A DNA stretch of 64,000 nucleotides from Streptomyces sp. CoH27 (GCF_020181035.1 NZ_JAIQYY010000006.1:38905-102904); one strand, 5' to 3'. Shown: positions 29,152-41,177, counted from the stretch's first letter. Notes: generated from the sequence alone by a model not told the origin. Program-made: numbers and translations.

Positions 29152-29184
29152 CGGCGCCCCGTGGGCAGTTCCCACGGGGCGCCG
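29152..29184. terminator. strong bidirectional terminator between the kinase and uvrA
   Basis: Perfect 14-bp arms, CGGCGCCCCGTGGG (29152-29165) and CCCACGGGGCGCCG (29171-29184), with a 5-base loop, are followed on the plus strand by ATTTCTT. The position between convergent genes supports termination from both sides. Confidence 0.9.
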
Positions 29185-29221
29185 ATTTCTTGATGTCGCG
29201 GCAGATCTTTTCGATGTGGTG

Positions 29222-32248
<3,027 letters not shown>

Positions 32249-32304
32249 GCCGGTCCGCACCTTTCTTGAGAGAAGTGACAGGGGCGGGGCCCCCGTGCTT
32301 CTTC

Positions 32305-32327
32305 AGACTAGGGGGAGCCACTGACAA
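32305..32327 (-). promoter_or_regulatory. DNA-damage promoter (RecA-NDp/PafBC type) of uvrA
   Basis: On the minus strand a perfect TTGTCAGTGGC (32317-32327) is followed after six bases by TAGTCT (32305-32310). This matches the known LexA-independent damage promoter, with two mismatches in the -10. A start near 32298 gives a 50-base leader containing the Shine-Dalgarno. Confidence 0.85.
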
Positions 32328-32472
32328 CGTCGGTCGGATTGCCCGGTTGCATAACAACCCCCGGCCATCCAGCATGCCCGACGCCACCACCGACGATATA
32401 GCACGTGCTTTCGATTTGCGGACGAGCTTCACCACCTTCACCCAAAGGTGTGGCGGGGCTAGGGTCAGGCCC

Positions 32473-33156
32473 ATGACTGATCACGCTCATGACCTGGCAT
32501 GTGTACGTGAAGCGACCGGACGACTCCTCGACGCGGTCACCGGACTGGACAACGCCTCGCTCGCCGAGCCGTCACGGCTTCCGGGCTGGAGCCGCGGGCA
32601 CGTCCTCGCCCACCTCGCCCGCAACGCCGACGCACTCGCGAACGTTCTTGAGGGCCGGCCCATGTACGCGAGCTCCGAGGTGCGCGACACCGACATCGAA
32701 CGCGACGCCCCGCGCCCCCTCGACGCGCAGCTCGCCGACCTGCGGGAAAGCGCGGCCCGCTTCCAGGCTGCGGGCGACGCGCCGGCGGACTGGTCGCGCA
32801 TCGTCGAGCTGCGCAACGGGGTCACCGACTCCGCGTCCCGGGTGCCGTTCCGCCGGTGGGCCGAGGTGGAGCTGCACCACGTGGACCTCGGGATCGGGTA
32901 CGAGCTGGAGGATCTTCCGGCGGAGTTCACCGAGCGGGAGATCGGCTTCCTGGCGCGGCGCTTCGCCGGGCACGCGGAGGTGCCCTCGACCAACCTGTCC
33001 GCCCATGGCCGGAACTGGACCACGGGCGGTGGTGCGCGGGGTGAGGCGGTCGCCGCCGAGGGGACGCCCGCCGACCTCCTGGGCTGGCTCGCCGGGCGGC
33101 GCGACGGCTCCGGCCTGACCGTGAAGGGCGCGCTGCCGAAGCTGCCTCCGCTGTAA
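32473..33156 (+). CDS. DinB-fold maleylpyruvate isomerase-type (mycothiol-dependent) enzyme
   Basis: A 227-residue protein of the MDMPI family. The N-terminal DLACVREATGRLLDAVTGLDNASLAEPSRLPGWSRGHVLAHLARNADALAN has the metal-binding His pattern, with a further His in VELHHVDLG, and a C-terminal MDMPI-C part follows. Such enzymes use mycothiol, the actinobacterial thiol, for isomerisation or S-transfer. ATG 32473 follows TAGGGT (32460-32465) by seven bases and lacks a Shine-Dalgarno, so the message may be leaderless. Substrate unknown. Confidence 0.87.
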   Translation: MTDHAHDLACVREATGRLLDAVTGLDNASLAEPSRLPGWSRGHVLAHLARNADALANVLEGRPMYASSEVRDTDIERDAPRPLDAQLADLRESAARFQAAGDAPADWSRIVELRNGVTDSASRVPFRRWAEVELHHVDLGIGYELEDLPAEFTEREIGFLARRFAGHAEVPSTNLSAHGRNWTTGGGARGEAVAAEGTPADLLGWLAGRRDGSGLTVKGALPKLPPL

Positions 33157-33196
33157 GCCGTCGGCGGTCCGCAGGACCTCTCCCCGCTATAGGCTG

Positions 33197-33859
33197 ATGA
33201 CCATGACGTACACCGGAGAGGTCAAGGTCGGTGGAGCGGCGCAGGTGCACGAGCTCAAGGACCTGATGATCACGAAGATCGCGGTCGGCTCGATGGACAA
33301 CAACGCCTATCTGCTGCGCTGCCGCGCCACCGACGAGCAGCTCCTGATCGATGCCGCGAGCGAGCCGAGGACACTGCTCAACATGATCGGTGACGACGGC
33401 ATCGCGTCCGTCGTCACCACGCATCAGCACGGTGATCACTGGCAGGCGCTCGCGGAGGTCGTCGCGGCCACGGGCGCGCGTACGTACGCGGGCCGCGAGG
33501 ACGCTTCGGGTATCCCGGTGCCCACCGACGTGCTCGTGGACGACGGCGACGTCATCAGGGTGGGCAACGTGGAGCTCATCGCGCGGCATCTGGTGGGGCA
33601 TACCCCGGGTTCGATCGCGCTGGTCTACGACGACCCGCACGGCCACCCGCACGTCTTCACCGGCGACTGCCTCTTCCCGGGCGGCGTCGGCAACACGCAC
33701 CGCGATCCGGCGGCATTCGCCACCCTGATCCACGACGTGGAGACGAAGATCTTCGACGTGCTGCCCGACGAGACCTGGGTCTATCCCGGGCACGGCAACG
33801 ACACCACGCTGGGCGCGGAGCGCCCGCAGCTGCCGGAGTGGCACGCGCGCGGGTGGTGA
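33197..33859 (+). CDS. MBL-fold metallo-hydrolase (glyoxalase II-like)
   Basis: A 220-residue enzyme with THQHGDHW (the HxHxDH zinc motif), LVGHTPGSIALVYDD, FTGDCLFPGGVGN and YPGHGNDTT, the order of metal ligands seen in glyoxalase II-like hydrolases. In actinobacteria such proteins may act on mycothiol thioesters, which would suit the upstream mycothiol-type enzyme 40 bp away. ATG 33197 and ATG 33203 are both possible. TATAGG (33188-33193) just upstream, with no Shine-Dalgarno, hints at a leaderless transcript. Exact substrate unknown. Confidence 0.87.
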   Translation: MTMTYTGEVKVGGAAQVHELKDLMITKIAVGSMDNNAYLLRCRATDEQLLIDAASEPRTLLNMIGDDGIASVVTTHQHGDHWQALAEVVAATGARTYAGREDASGIPVPTDVLVDDGDVIRVGNVELIARHLVGHTPGSIALVYDDPHGHPHVFTGDCLFPGGVGNTHRDPAAFATLIHDVETKIFDVLPDETWVYPGHGNDTTLGAERPQLPEWHARGW

Positions 33860-33877
33860 GGGCGGCTCGGATCACGC

Positions 33878-33912
33878 GCGCCGGGCGTACGTCTCGCGCG
33901 TGCGCCCGGCGC
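33878..33912 (+). terminator. terminator hairpin after the MBL-fold gene
   Basis: Perfect 10-bp arms, GCGCCGGGCG (33878-33887) and CGCCCGGCGC (33903-33912), with a 15-base loop are followed by TTCTTCGCTT. They begin 18 bp past the stop codon. Confidence 0.7.
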
Positions 33913-33932
33913 TTCTTCGCTTGTGCGCGCCC

Positions 33933-33951
33933 CGTGTGAACGCTTCACACG
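33933..33951. promoter_or_regulatory. palindrome CGTGTGAA-CGC-TTCACACG
   Basis: Perfect 8-bp arms with a 3-base spacer lie about 255 bp upstream of the amino acid-binding protein gene. The AT content and spacing suit a dimeric regulator site. The regulator is unknown. Confidence 0.5.
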
Positions 33952-34206
33952 CACCGGACTCCCGTGCGCGCTCCCGGACTTGGGCGTTACGCAGTCAACT
34001 GGTGGCAGCCCCGCACGGGATGACGGCTCCTGTGCGGAGGGGCCGCCGGTCCTCCCACCCCGCCCTCGACCGGCGGCCCAGGCCGGCGGCCGACGCGTGG
34101 CAAGGTGCACGAGGGATGTTCACACAGCCGCAACACCCGTTCCCACCATGCGGACAGTTACCGCTGTGACCTGGACAAACAAGGGCTCCGCTGCCAATCT
34201 CCCGCC

Positions 34207-35091
34207 ATGTACCCTGCCCCGCGCACCCTGCGCCGCGCGATGACCGCCGCCACCGTAGCCCTGCTCGCCACCGCCGTCGGCTGTGCTCCGCAGCCCGACG
34301 AGAAGGCCTCGGCCGCTCCGTCCGGCTCGGCCGCAAAGAGCTGCGTCCCGGGCAAGTTGGCCACCAAGACGTCCGGGAAGCTCACGATCGCGACGGACGA
34401 ACCGGCGTACGAGCCCTGGTTCAAGGACGACAAGCCCGCCAACGGCAAGGGCTTCGAGTCGGCGGTCGCCTATGCGGTCGCCCAGCAGCTGGGATACGGC
34501 AAGAACGCGGTCGTGTGGCAGAGCGTGCCGTTCAACAAGGCGTTCGCGCCCGGTGTGAAGACCTTCGACTTCGACATCAACCAGGTGTCGATCAGCGACG
34601 AGCGCAAGAAGGCCGTGGACTTCTCCTCCGGCTACTACGACGTGCGCCAGGCCGTGATCGCGCTGAAGGGCAGCAAGGCGGCGAACGCGCGGAGCATCGC
34701 CGACCTCAAGAAGCTGAAGCTGGGCGCCCAGGTGGGCACCACGAGCCTCAACTACATCACCGATGTGGTGAAGCCGTCGCAGGACCCCGCCGTGTACGGC
34801 AAGAACGACCAGGCCAAGTCCGCGCTGAAGAACGGTCAGGTGGACGCCATCGTCACCGACCTGCCGACCGCGTTCTACATCACCGCGGCCGAGGTGACGG
34901 ACGCGAAGATCGTCGGCCAGTTCGAGAACCAGGGCGGCACGCCCGAGCAGTTCGGGCTGGTGCTGGACAAGGGCAGCGCGCTGACGTCGTGCGTGAGCGG
35001 CGCCGTGGACGCCCTGCGCAAGGACGGCACGCTTGCCGGGCTGGAGAAGCAGTGGCTCTCGGACGCCGTCGGCGCCCCGGTGCTCAAGTGA
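34207..35091 (+). CDS. polar amino acid ABC transporter, substrate-binding lipoprotein
   Basis: A 294-residue family-3 binding protein with an N-terminal signal ending in the lipobox-like TAVGC. The body contains LTIATDEPAYEPWF, FDFDINQVSISDERKKAVDFSSGYY and LKLGAQVGTTSLNYI, as in glutamate/glutamine/aspartate-type binders. ATG 34207 is the natural start since the signal peptide begins there; no Shine-Dalgarno precedes it. The stop overlaps the permease start (GTGA). With the next two genes it makes a complete importer; ligand specificity cannot be read. Confidence 0.92.
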   Translation: MYPAPRTLRRAMTAATVALLATAVGCAPQPDEKASAAPSGSAAKSCVPGKLATKTSGKLTIATDEPAYEPWFKDDKPANGKGFESAVAYAVAQQLGYGKNAVVWQSVPFNKAFAPGVKTFDFDINQVSISDERKKAVDFSSGYYDVRQAVIALKGSKAANARSIADLKKLKLGAQVGTTSLNYITDVVKPSQDPAVYGKNDQAKSALKNGQVDAIVTDLPTAFYITAAEVTDAKIVGQFENQGGTPEQFGLVLDKGSALTSCVSGAVDALRKDGTLAGLEKQWLSDAVGAPVLK

Positions 35092-36005
35092 CGGTCGCCA
35101 AGGGCGAGTCGGCCCGGGAGGGGGCCGACGACAAGGGAGACATGACCGGCGCCGGTGACGGCTACGTGCCCTCCGCGCGGCGGCTGGAGCGCGAGCGCTA
35201 CAAACGCGCGCGTGCCCGCCGCGCCACGGCCGTCGCGGCGCTCTCGACGCTCGTCACGGCCGCCGTGCTCTATCTGATCGTGGTCGACGCGCCGGGCTGG
35301 CCGCGCACCAAGGAGACGTTCTTCAGCGCGCAGTACGCGCGCGAGGCACTGCCGAAGGTCCTCGAAGGGCTGTGGCTGAACGTCCGCCTGCTGGTGATCT
35401 GCGGCGCCGCCGTCCTGGTCCTCGGCATGCTGATCGCCATCGCGCGCACCCTGCGCGGCCCGGTGTTCTTCCCGCTGCGCGTGCTCGCGGCGGCGTACAC
35501 GGACTTCTTCCGCGGGCTTCCGCTGATCATCAACCTGATGATCGTGGTCCTGGGTGTGCCGGCGCTGCGCCTGCAGGGCGTGACGGTCGATCCGGTGCTG
35601 CTCGGCGGGACGGCGCTGACGCTGACGTACTCGGCGTACGTGGCCGAGGTGTTCCGCGCTGGCATCGAGTCCGTCCACCCCTCGCAGCGGGCCGCGGCCC
35701 GCTCGCTGGGCCTGACCAACCGGCAGGCGCTGCGCTACGTGGTGCTGCCGCAGGCGGTGCGCCGTCAGGTGCCGCCGCTGCTCAACGACCTGGTGTCGCT
35801 GCAGAAGGACACCGGTCTGGTGTCGATCGGCGGCGCGGTGGACGCCGTACGCGCGGCCGACATCATCGTGGGCCGCAGTCTGAACTACACGCCGTACATC
35901 GTCGCCGGGCTGGTGTTCGTGGCGCTGACCATTCCGATGACCCGCTTCACGGACTGGGTGACGGCCCGGATGGACCGGCAGCGGGCGCAGGGAGGATCCC
36001 TATGA
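35088..36005 (+). CDS. polar amino acid ABC transporter permease
   Basis: A 305-residue membrane protein. About 50 hydrophilic, arginine-rich residues precede TM1 (VAALSTLVTAAVLYLIVVD). Then come further TMs and the HisM/GlnP-type coupling segment EVFRAGIESVHPSQRAAARSLGLTNRQALRYVVLPQA. GTG 35088 overlaps the binding-protein stop. ATG 35142 inside the hydrophilic tail is an alternative start. A single permease gene suggests a homodimeric channel. Confidence 0.92.
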   Translation: MTVAKGESAREGADDKGDMTGAGDGYVPSARRLERERYKRARARRATAVAALSTLVTAAVLYLIVVDAPGWPRTKETFFSAQYAREALPKVLEGLWLNVRLLVICGAAVLVLGMLIAIARTLRGPVFFPLRVLAAAYTDFFRGLPLIINLMIVVLGVPALRLQGVTVDPVLLGGTALTLTYSAYVAEVFRAGIESVHPSQRAAARSLGLTNRQALRYVVLPQAVRRQVPPLLNDLVSLQKDTGLVSIGGAVDAVRAADIIVGRSLNYTPYIVAGLVFVALTIPMTRFTDWVTARMDRQRAQGGSL

Positions 36006-36754
36006 GCGACGCGCCCGTGCTGCGCATGGAGTCCGTCCGCAAGACCTTCGCCGGCTCCGTCGTCCTGCGCGACGTCGACCTGGAGGTCGCCCCGCACACG
36101 GTGACCGCGCTGATCGGCGCCTCCGGTTCGGGCAAGTCGACGCTGCTGCGCTGCGCCAACCTGCTGGAGGAGATCGACGACGGCGCGATCTGGCTGGACG
36201 GCGAGCAGATCACCGATCCCCGTGCCGACCAGGACGCGGTACGGCGCCGGATCGGCGTCGTCTTCCAGGCGTACAACCTCTTCCCGCACATGACCGTGCT
36301 GGACAACGTCACGCTGGCGCCGCGACGGGTGCACGGCGTCTCCCGCGAGGAGGCCGAGGAAAACGCCAGGGGGCTGCTGGAGCGCCTCGGACTGGGTGAC
36401 AAGGCGAATGCCTATCCGGACCGGCTCAGCGGCGGGCAGCAGCAGCGTGTGGCGATCGTACGGGCCCTCGCCGTGCGGCCCCGGCTGTTGCTGCTGGACG
36501 AGATCACGGCGGCGCTCGACCCGGAACTCGTCGGCGAGGTGCTGGAGGTGGTGCGCGGCCTCAAGGGCGACGGCATGACCATGGTTCTGGCGACGCACGA
36601 GATGGGCTTCGCGCGGGACGTCGCCGACCAGGTCTGTTTTCTGGACGGCGGCGTGGTGCTGGAGCGCGGCACCGCCGAACAGGTCTTCGGCGATCCGCAG
36701 CAGGAGCGCACCCGGCGCTTCCTGCGGCGGATCGTGGAGGCGGGCCGGCTGTAG
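36002..36754 (+). CDS. polar amino acid ABC transporter ATP-binding protein
   Basis: A 250-residue ATPase of the GlnQ/HisP class: Walker A GASGSGKST, Q-loop VVFQAYNLFPHMTVLDN, signature LSGGQQQRVAIVRAL, Walker B LLLLDEITAALDP (Ile replaces the commoner Pro/Val residue after Glu), and ATHEMGFARDVAD at the H-loop. ATG 36002 overlaps the permease stop. Its own stop TAG (36752-36754) directly abuts the stop codon of the convergent aroQ, leaving no intergenic base. Confidence 0.94.
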   Translation: MSDAPVLRMESVRKTFAGSVVLRDVDLEVAPHTVTALIGASGSGKSTLLRCANLLEEIDDGAIWLDGEQITDPRADQDAVRRRIGVVFQAYNLFPHMTVLDNVTLAPRRVHGVSREEAEENARGLLERLGLGDKANAYPDRLSGGQQQRVAIVRALAVRPRLLLLDEITAALDPELVGEVLEVVRGLKGDGMTMVLATHEMGFARDVADQVCFLDGGVVLERGTAEQVFGDPQQERTRRFLRRIVEAGRL

Positions 36755-37228
36755 CTACGCTTCGGCCTGGACCGCGCCGGCCAGGGCGGCCACACGCTCC
36801 ACGCCGAACGCGTATCCCTGCACTCCGCATCCGGCGATCACGCCGTCGGCGCGCAGCGAGACGTAGGAGTGGTGCCGGAACGACTCGCGCTGGTGGATGT
36901 TGGAGATGTGGACCTCCAGCACGGGCATGCCGTCGCAGGTGTTGAGCGCGTCCAGAATCGCGACCGAGGTGTGCGAGTAGGCACCGGGGTTGATGACGAT
37001 CCCGCAGTGGCTCAGGCGCGCCTCGTGGATCCAGTCGACCAGTTCGCCCTCATGGTTGGACTGCCGGAAGTCCACCGTGCCGCCGTGCGCGGCCGCCGCC
37101 TTGGCGCACAGCGCCTCCACATCGGCCAGCGTGTCCTTGCCGTAGATCTCGGGCTGGCGCTGGCCGAGCAGGTTCAGGTTGGGCCCGTTGAGGATCATGA
37201 TCGGGGCGTTGGCCAGGGTGCGGGGCAC
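36755..37228 (-). CDS. aroQ: type II 3-dehydroquinate dehydratase
   Basis: A 157-residue enzyme of the shikimate pathway, dehydrating 3-dehydroquinate; type II enzymes form dodecamers. [17 protein letters not shown] near the start includes the catalytic Arg and Tyr. [33 protein letters not shown] and [17 protein letters not shown] complete the family pattern. A single copy on its own, divergent from the MHS transporter gene across 177 bp. MHS carriers include shikimate transporters, but a link is speculative. Confidence 0.96.
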   Translation of the reverse strand: MPRTLANAPIMILNGPNLNLLGQRQPEIYGKDTLADVEALCAKAAAAHGGTVDFRQSNHEGELVDWIHEARLSHCGIVINPGAYSHTSVAILDALNTCDGMPVLEVHISNIHQRESFRHHSYVSLRADGVIAGCGVQGYAFGVERVAALAGAVQAEA

Positions 37229-37405
37229 GGTTCCTCCGGTCCGTTCGGGGCGGTGCGTCGACGACCGCCGCTCGCACCCGGTCTATCACGGTGGCCGGAG
37301 CGGGCGGCGAGGCGTGCGCTCCGTCGCGTGGGCGCACACTCCGGTGGCTTGATCACCTCCATGCGCTCCCCGTAACCCTTGATCACGATGGGTAGTTGAC
37401 GCGGT

Positions 37406-38710
37406 ATGGAGCCTGTACGCACCGTAAGCACACCCTCGATGCCCCGGCTCGCCGCGGCCTCGCTGGCGGGGACCGCGATCGAGTTCTACGACTTCTTCGT
37501 CTACGGGACGGCGGCGGCCCTGGTCCTGGGGCCGCTGTTCTTCCCGACGTTCTCGCCGCTCGCGGGGACGCTGGCGGCGTTCGGGACGTTCGGGGTGGGG
37601 TTCGTGGCGCGGCCGCTGGGCTCGGTGCTGTTCGGCCACCTCGGCGACCGGCGCGGACGGCGGCCGGTGCTGGTTCTGTCGCTGCTGCTCACGGGCGCCT
37701 CGACGGTCGCGGTCGGCTGCGTGCCGTCGTACGGGTCGATCGGCGTCGCCGCGCCGGTCCTGCTGCTCCTTCTGCGCTTTCTGCAGGGTCTGGGGCTCGG
37801 CGGAGAGTGGGGCGGGGCGGTGCTGCTGACCGCCGAGCACGCGCCGCCCGGCCGACGCGCCCTGTGGTCGAGCTTTCCGCAGGTGGGGCCGGCGATCGGG
37901 TTCGTGCTCGCCAACGGGGTGGTGCTGGCGCTGTCGGCGACGCTGTCCGACGCGGAGTTCGCGCGCTGGGGGTGGCGGGTGCCGTTCTGGGCGGCCGGCG
38001 CGCTGGCGCTGGGCGGGCTGTGGCTGCGCTCGTCGCTCGCCGAGAGCCCCCGGTTCCTGGAGATCGACGACCACGCGCGCGTGCCGTTCGTCGAGGTCGT
38101 GCGGCATCACGGACGGCTGGTGCTGCTGACGGCCGGGGCGCTGGCCGCCGGGTACGCGGTCTTCTACGCCGTGACGACCTGGTCGCTGGCGTACGCGACG
38201 GAGCGGCTCGGGGTGAGCCGGACGGTGATGCTGACCTGTGTCATGGCCGCGGTGGTGGTGAAGGCGGCCCTCACGCCGTGCATGGCGCTGCTCGGTGACC
38301 GCTACGGGCGCCGGCCGATGTGCCTGACCGGGTGCGCGGCCTGCAGTCTGTGGATGCTCCCGATGGTCGCCCTGCTGGCCACCGGCCAGCCGCTGCTGAT
38401 GTTCCTCGGCATCCTGGGCGCCCTGGTCTCCTTCATCACCATGTTCGCGGTGATCGCCGCCTATCTGCCGGAGCTGTACGCGGCACGAGTGCGCTGCACG
38501 GGCGCAGCTGTCGGCTACAACCTCGGCGGTGTCCTGGGCGGCGCCCTCACCCCGATCGTGGCCACGGCGCTCGCGGAGCACAGCGGGCGGGTCCCCTGGA
38601 GCGTGGGCGTCTATCTCACGAGTGTCGCGCTGCTCAGCCTCGTGTGCTTCGCCCTGCTGCCCGAGACCCGCCCGGTGCCCGTACCGGTGGTGGAGCCCGT
38701 CACGGGTTGA
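37406..38710 (+). CDS. MHS-family MFS transporter (metabolite:H+ symporter)
   Basis: A 434-residue protein with 12 predicted TM helices. The N-terminal AGTAIEFYDFFVYGTAAALVLGPLFFP and LFGHLGDRRGRRPVL are hallmarks of the metabolite:H+ symporter family (ProP, ShiA and citrate/ketoglutarate carriers). Relatives take up dicarboxylates, shikimate or compatible solutes; this substrate is unknown. ATG 37406 follows GTTGAC (37395-37400) closely, so the leader would be very short. Its 3' end overlaps the convergent CaCA gene by 11 bp. Confidence 0.92.
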   Translation: MEPVRTVSTPSMPRLAAASLAGTAIEFYDFFVYGTAAALVLGPLFFPTFSPLAGTLAAFGTFGVGFVARPLGSVLFGHLGDRRGRRPVLVLSLLLTGASTVAVGCVPSYGSIGVAAPVLLLLLRFLQGLGLGGEWGGAVLLTAEHAPPGRRALWSSFPQVGPAIGFVLANGVVLALSATLSDAEFARWGWRVPFWAAGALALGGLWLRSSLAESPRFLEIDDHARVPFVEVVRHHGRLVLLTAGALAAGYAVFYAVTTWSLAYATERLGVSRTVMLTCVMAAVVVKAALTPCMALLGDRYGRRPMCLTGCAACSLWMLPMVALLATGQPLLMFLGILGALVSFITMFAVIAAYLPELYAARVRCTGAAVGYNLGGVLGGALTPIVATALAEHSGRVPWSVGVYLTSVALLSLVCFALLPETRPVPVPVVEPVTG

Positions 38711-39797
38711 TCGCCAGCTCCAGGTAGGCCGCGAAGACAACCAGATGGACGCCGCCCTGCAAGGGGGTGGCCCGGCCCGGCACCACAGTCAGGGAGCTGA
38801 CCACCACGGTCAGCGCGAGCAGCAGCATGTGGGTCGACCCGAGGCCGAGGACGAGCGGGCCGGACAGCCAGACGGAGGCCAGGGCGACGGCGGGGATGGT
38901 CAGGCCGATGCTGGCCATGGCGGAGCCGAGCGCCAGGTTGAGACTGGTCTGGACCCGGTCGCGGCGGGCGGAGCGCAGCGCGGCGATCGTCTCGGGCAGC
39001 AGCACCAGCAGGGCGATGATCACACCGACGACCGCCTGCGGCAGACCGGCCGCCTCCACGCCCGACTCGATGGTGGGCGACACGCCCTTGGCCAGACCCA
39101 CCACACCGATCAGGGCCAGGCCGAGCAGGCCGAGGCTGAACCGGGCGGTTCGCGCGGACGGCGGCTGGGCGTGGGTGTCGGCGATGACCTCGCCCTGCCG
39201 GGTGATCGGCAGGAAGTAGTCGCGGTGGCGCACGGTCTGTGTGGCCACGAACAGGCCGTACAGGATCAGTGAGGACAGCGCGGCGAACGTCAGCTGCACC
39301 GGGGAGAACTCGGGTCCGGGCTTGCTCGTGGTGAAGGTGGGCAGCACCAGGCTGAGCGTGGCCAGCGTCGCCACGGTCGCCAGGGCGGCGCCGGTGCCCT
39401 CGGGGTTGAAGACTGCGGTGCCGTGCCGCAGGGAGGCGACGAGCAGGCAGAGCCCGACGATGCCGTTGCAGGTGATCATCACGGCGGCGAAGACGGTGTC
39501 CCGCGCCAGGGTGGAGCTCTTGTCGCCGCCGTCGGCCATCAGGGTCACGATCAGGGCCACCTCGATGACCGTGACGGCGATGGCCAGAACGAGGGAGCCG
39601 AAGGGCTCGCCGACACGATGGGCGACCACCTCGGCGTGGTGCACGGCCGCAAGGACGGAACCGGCGAGCACGACGGTGACCAGGCCCACGACCACGCCGG
39701 GCAGGTCACGGCCCCAGGTGAAGACCAGGAGGACGACCGCGAGCACCGGCACGAGTGTCGTCCATGGGCGGATGAGCGGTCGGAGCCCAGTGATCAT
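38700..39797 (-). CDS. calcium/cation:proton antiporter (CaCA family, ChaA-like)
   Basis: A 365-residue membrane protein with about 11 TM segments. The two alpha-repeat motifs are visible as GEPFGSLVLAIAVTVIEVALIV and VVGVIIALLVLLPETIAALRSARRDRVQTSLNLALGSAMAS, each with the acidic residue that binds the cation. Family members export Ca2+ or Na+/K+ in exchange for protons. ATG 39797 gives a compact N-terminus (MITGLRPLIRPW). The next gene upstream, TerC-like, also concerns metal or stress resistance. Confidence 0.9.
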   Translation of the reverse strand: MITGLRPLIRPWTTLVPVLAVVLLVFTWGRDLPGVVVGLVTVVLAGSVLAAVHHAEVVAHRVGEPFGSLVLAIAVTVIEVALIVTLMADGGDKSSTLARDTVFAAVMITCNGIVGLCLLVASLRHGTAVFNPEGTGAALATVATLATLSLVLPTFTTSKPGPEFSPVQLTFAALSSLILYGLFVATQTVRHRDYFLPITRQGEVIADTHAQPPSARTARFSLGLLGLALIGVVGLAKGVSPTIESGVEAAGLPQAVVGVIIALLVLLPETIAALRSARRDRVQTSLNLALGSAMASIGLTIPAVALASVWLSGPLVLGLGSTHMLLLALTVVVSSLTVVPGRATPLQGGVHLVVFAAYLELAINP

Positions 39798-39932
39798 GCG
39801 GCGATCGTCGCAGAGACCTACGGGATTCGCATTCTGCTCTTTTCGGATACCTCGCGTCCTTTCTGTTCCGTCCATACCGCCGGCGGGAGGGGGACCTGCT
39901 CCGCGCGGTACCGCTCCCGCCGGGGGACGCTG

Positions 39933-40949
39933 TCACCGCCGGCCGGGTCGGGCATCGACGCCGTCCCTCGCGGCGCCTTCACCCTCGACGCCCGCCGCCT
40001 CGGGGGCCGCCTGCCTTCTGCTCGCCATCAAGCTGGTAATGGTGGTGACGATCAGGACGGCGCAGATCACGCCGAGCGAGACCGGAATGCTGATCTCGGG
40101 GACGTGGACACCGGACTCGTGCAGTGCGTGCAGCACCAGCTTGACGCCGATGAAGCCGAGGATCACCGACAGGCCGTACGAGAGGTGAACCAGCTTCTTC
40201 AACAGGCCGCCGATGAGGAAGTACAGCTGGCGCAGGCCCATCAGGGCGAAGGCGTTGGCGGTGAAGACGATGTACGGGTCCTGGGTCAGGCCGAAGATCG
40301 CGGGGATGGAGTCCAGGGCGAACAGGACGTCCGTGGTGCCGATGGCGAGCATCACGACCAGCATCGGGGTCATGACCCGCTTACCGTTCTCCTGGATCCA
40401 CAGCTTCGTGCCGTGGTAACGGTCGGCCACGCCGAACCTGCGCTCCGCGGCCTTCAGAAGCTTGTTCTCCTCGAACTCCTCGTCCTCCTCGTCCGCGCGG
40501 GCCTCCTGGATGAGCTTCCAGGCGGTCCAGATCAGGAAGGCGCCGAAGAGGTAGAACACCCAGGAGAAGCTGGCGAGGATCGCGGCTCCCGCGGCGATGA
40601 AGGCCGCCCGCAGCACCAGGGCTATGAGCACGCCGACGAGCAGGACGCGCTGCTGGTACTGCGTGGGCACCGCGAACTTCGCCATGATCAGGACGAAGAC
40701 GAAGAGGTTGTCGACGCTGAGCGACTTCTCGGTGATGAATCCGGCGAAGAACTCACCGGCCGGCTGACCGCCACCGAAGACGAAGAGACCGACGCCGAAG
40801 AGTCCGGCCAGGGCGATCCAGACGACGGTCCAGACACCGGCTTCCTTGATCGACACCTCATGCGGCTTGCGGCCGATGAAGAAGTCGACCGCGATCAGGG
40901 CGGCCAGGCCCACGATGGTCAGGACCCACAGGGTCACGGAAACGTACAC
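39933..40949 (-). CDS. TerC-family membrane protein
   Basis: A 338-residue integral membrane protein with seven to nine TM helices. FITEKSLSVDNLFVFVLIM and IGTTDVLFALDSIPAIFGLTQDPYIVFTANAFALMGLRQLYFLI are the TerC signatures, with conserved Asp residues inside the membrane. TerC relatives protect against tellurite and envelope metal stress, probably by exporting or handling divalent metals such as manganese during secretion. GTG 40949 has GGAGGT just upstream. It forms a stress neighbourhood with the TerD genes 200 bp away. Confidence 0.93.
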   Translation of the reverse strand: MYVSVTLWVLTIVGLAALIAVDFFIGRKPHEVSIKEAGVWTVVWIALAGLFGVGLFVFGGGQPAGEFFAGFITEKSLSVDNLFVFVLIMAKFAVPTQYQQRVLLVGVLIALVLRAAFIAAGAAILASFSWVFYLFGAFLIWTAWKLIQEARADEEDEEFEENKLLKAAERRFGVADRYHGTKLWIQENGKRVMTPMLVVMLAIGTTDVLFALDSIPAIFGLTQDPYIVFTANAFALMGLRQLYFLIGGLLKKLVHLSYGLSVILGFIGVKLVLHALHESGVHVPEISIPVSLGVICAVLIVTTITSLMASRRQAAPEAAGVEGEGAARDGVDARPGRR

Positions 40950-41122
40950 TGCACCTCCGGCATGACGTAACGGCAAACACTTTCAGCGTTGTCGCTGCCG
41001 GAGGTCTCTTCCACCCGCGCGGGGCCGGCGCCCCGGGACCGGACCGGTCCGTACTGACGGGTGCGCCGCAGTCAGGGAGTACTCCCCTCCGTACGGAAGA
41101 CCATACCCCAATCACCAAGGAA

Positions 41123-41177
41123 AGGTAAAGCTGAAAGCAAAAGAAAGGTCAAATGGCCTGATGGAAGCACTTTACCT
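41123..41177 (-). repeat. inverted repeat flanking an AT-rich pocket downstream of the TerD fusion gene
   Basis: AGGTAAAG (41123-41130) and CTTTACCT (41170-41177) pair across 39 bases and overlap the TAA stop of the gene. The stretch 41100-41180 is strikingly AT-rich for this genome. It may form a terminator-like stem. Confidence 0.4.

Larger units (their letters stand above)
33860..34206. other. intergenic region, 347 bp, with hairpin and palindrome
   Basis: No gene is seen. It holds the terminator-like hairpin after the MBL gene, the CGTGTGAA palindrome, and the promoter of the amino acid transporter. The binding-protein start lacks a Shine-Dalgarno. Confidence 0.5.

Noticed and set aside
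32443-32465. Damage-type promoter for the DinB-fold enzyme gene
   Set aside because: TAGGGT is present but only the last few bases of the upstream box match, and the spacing is off by one.
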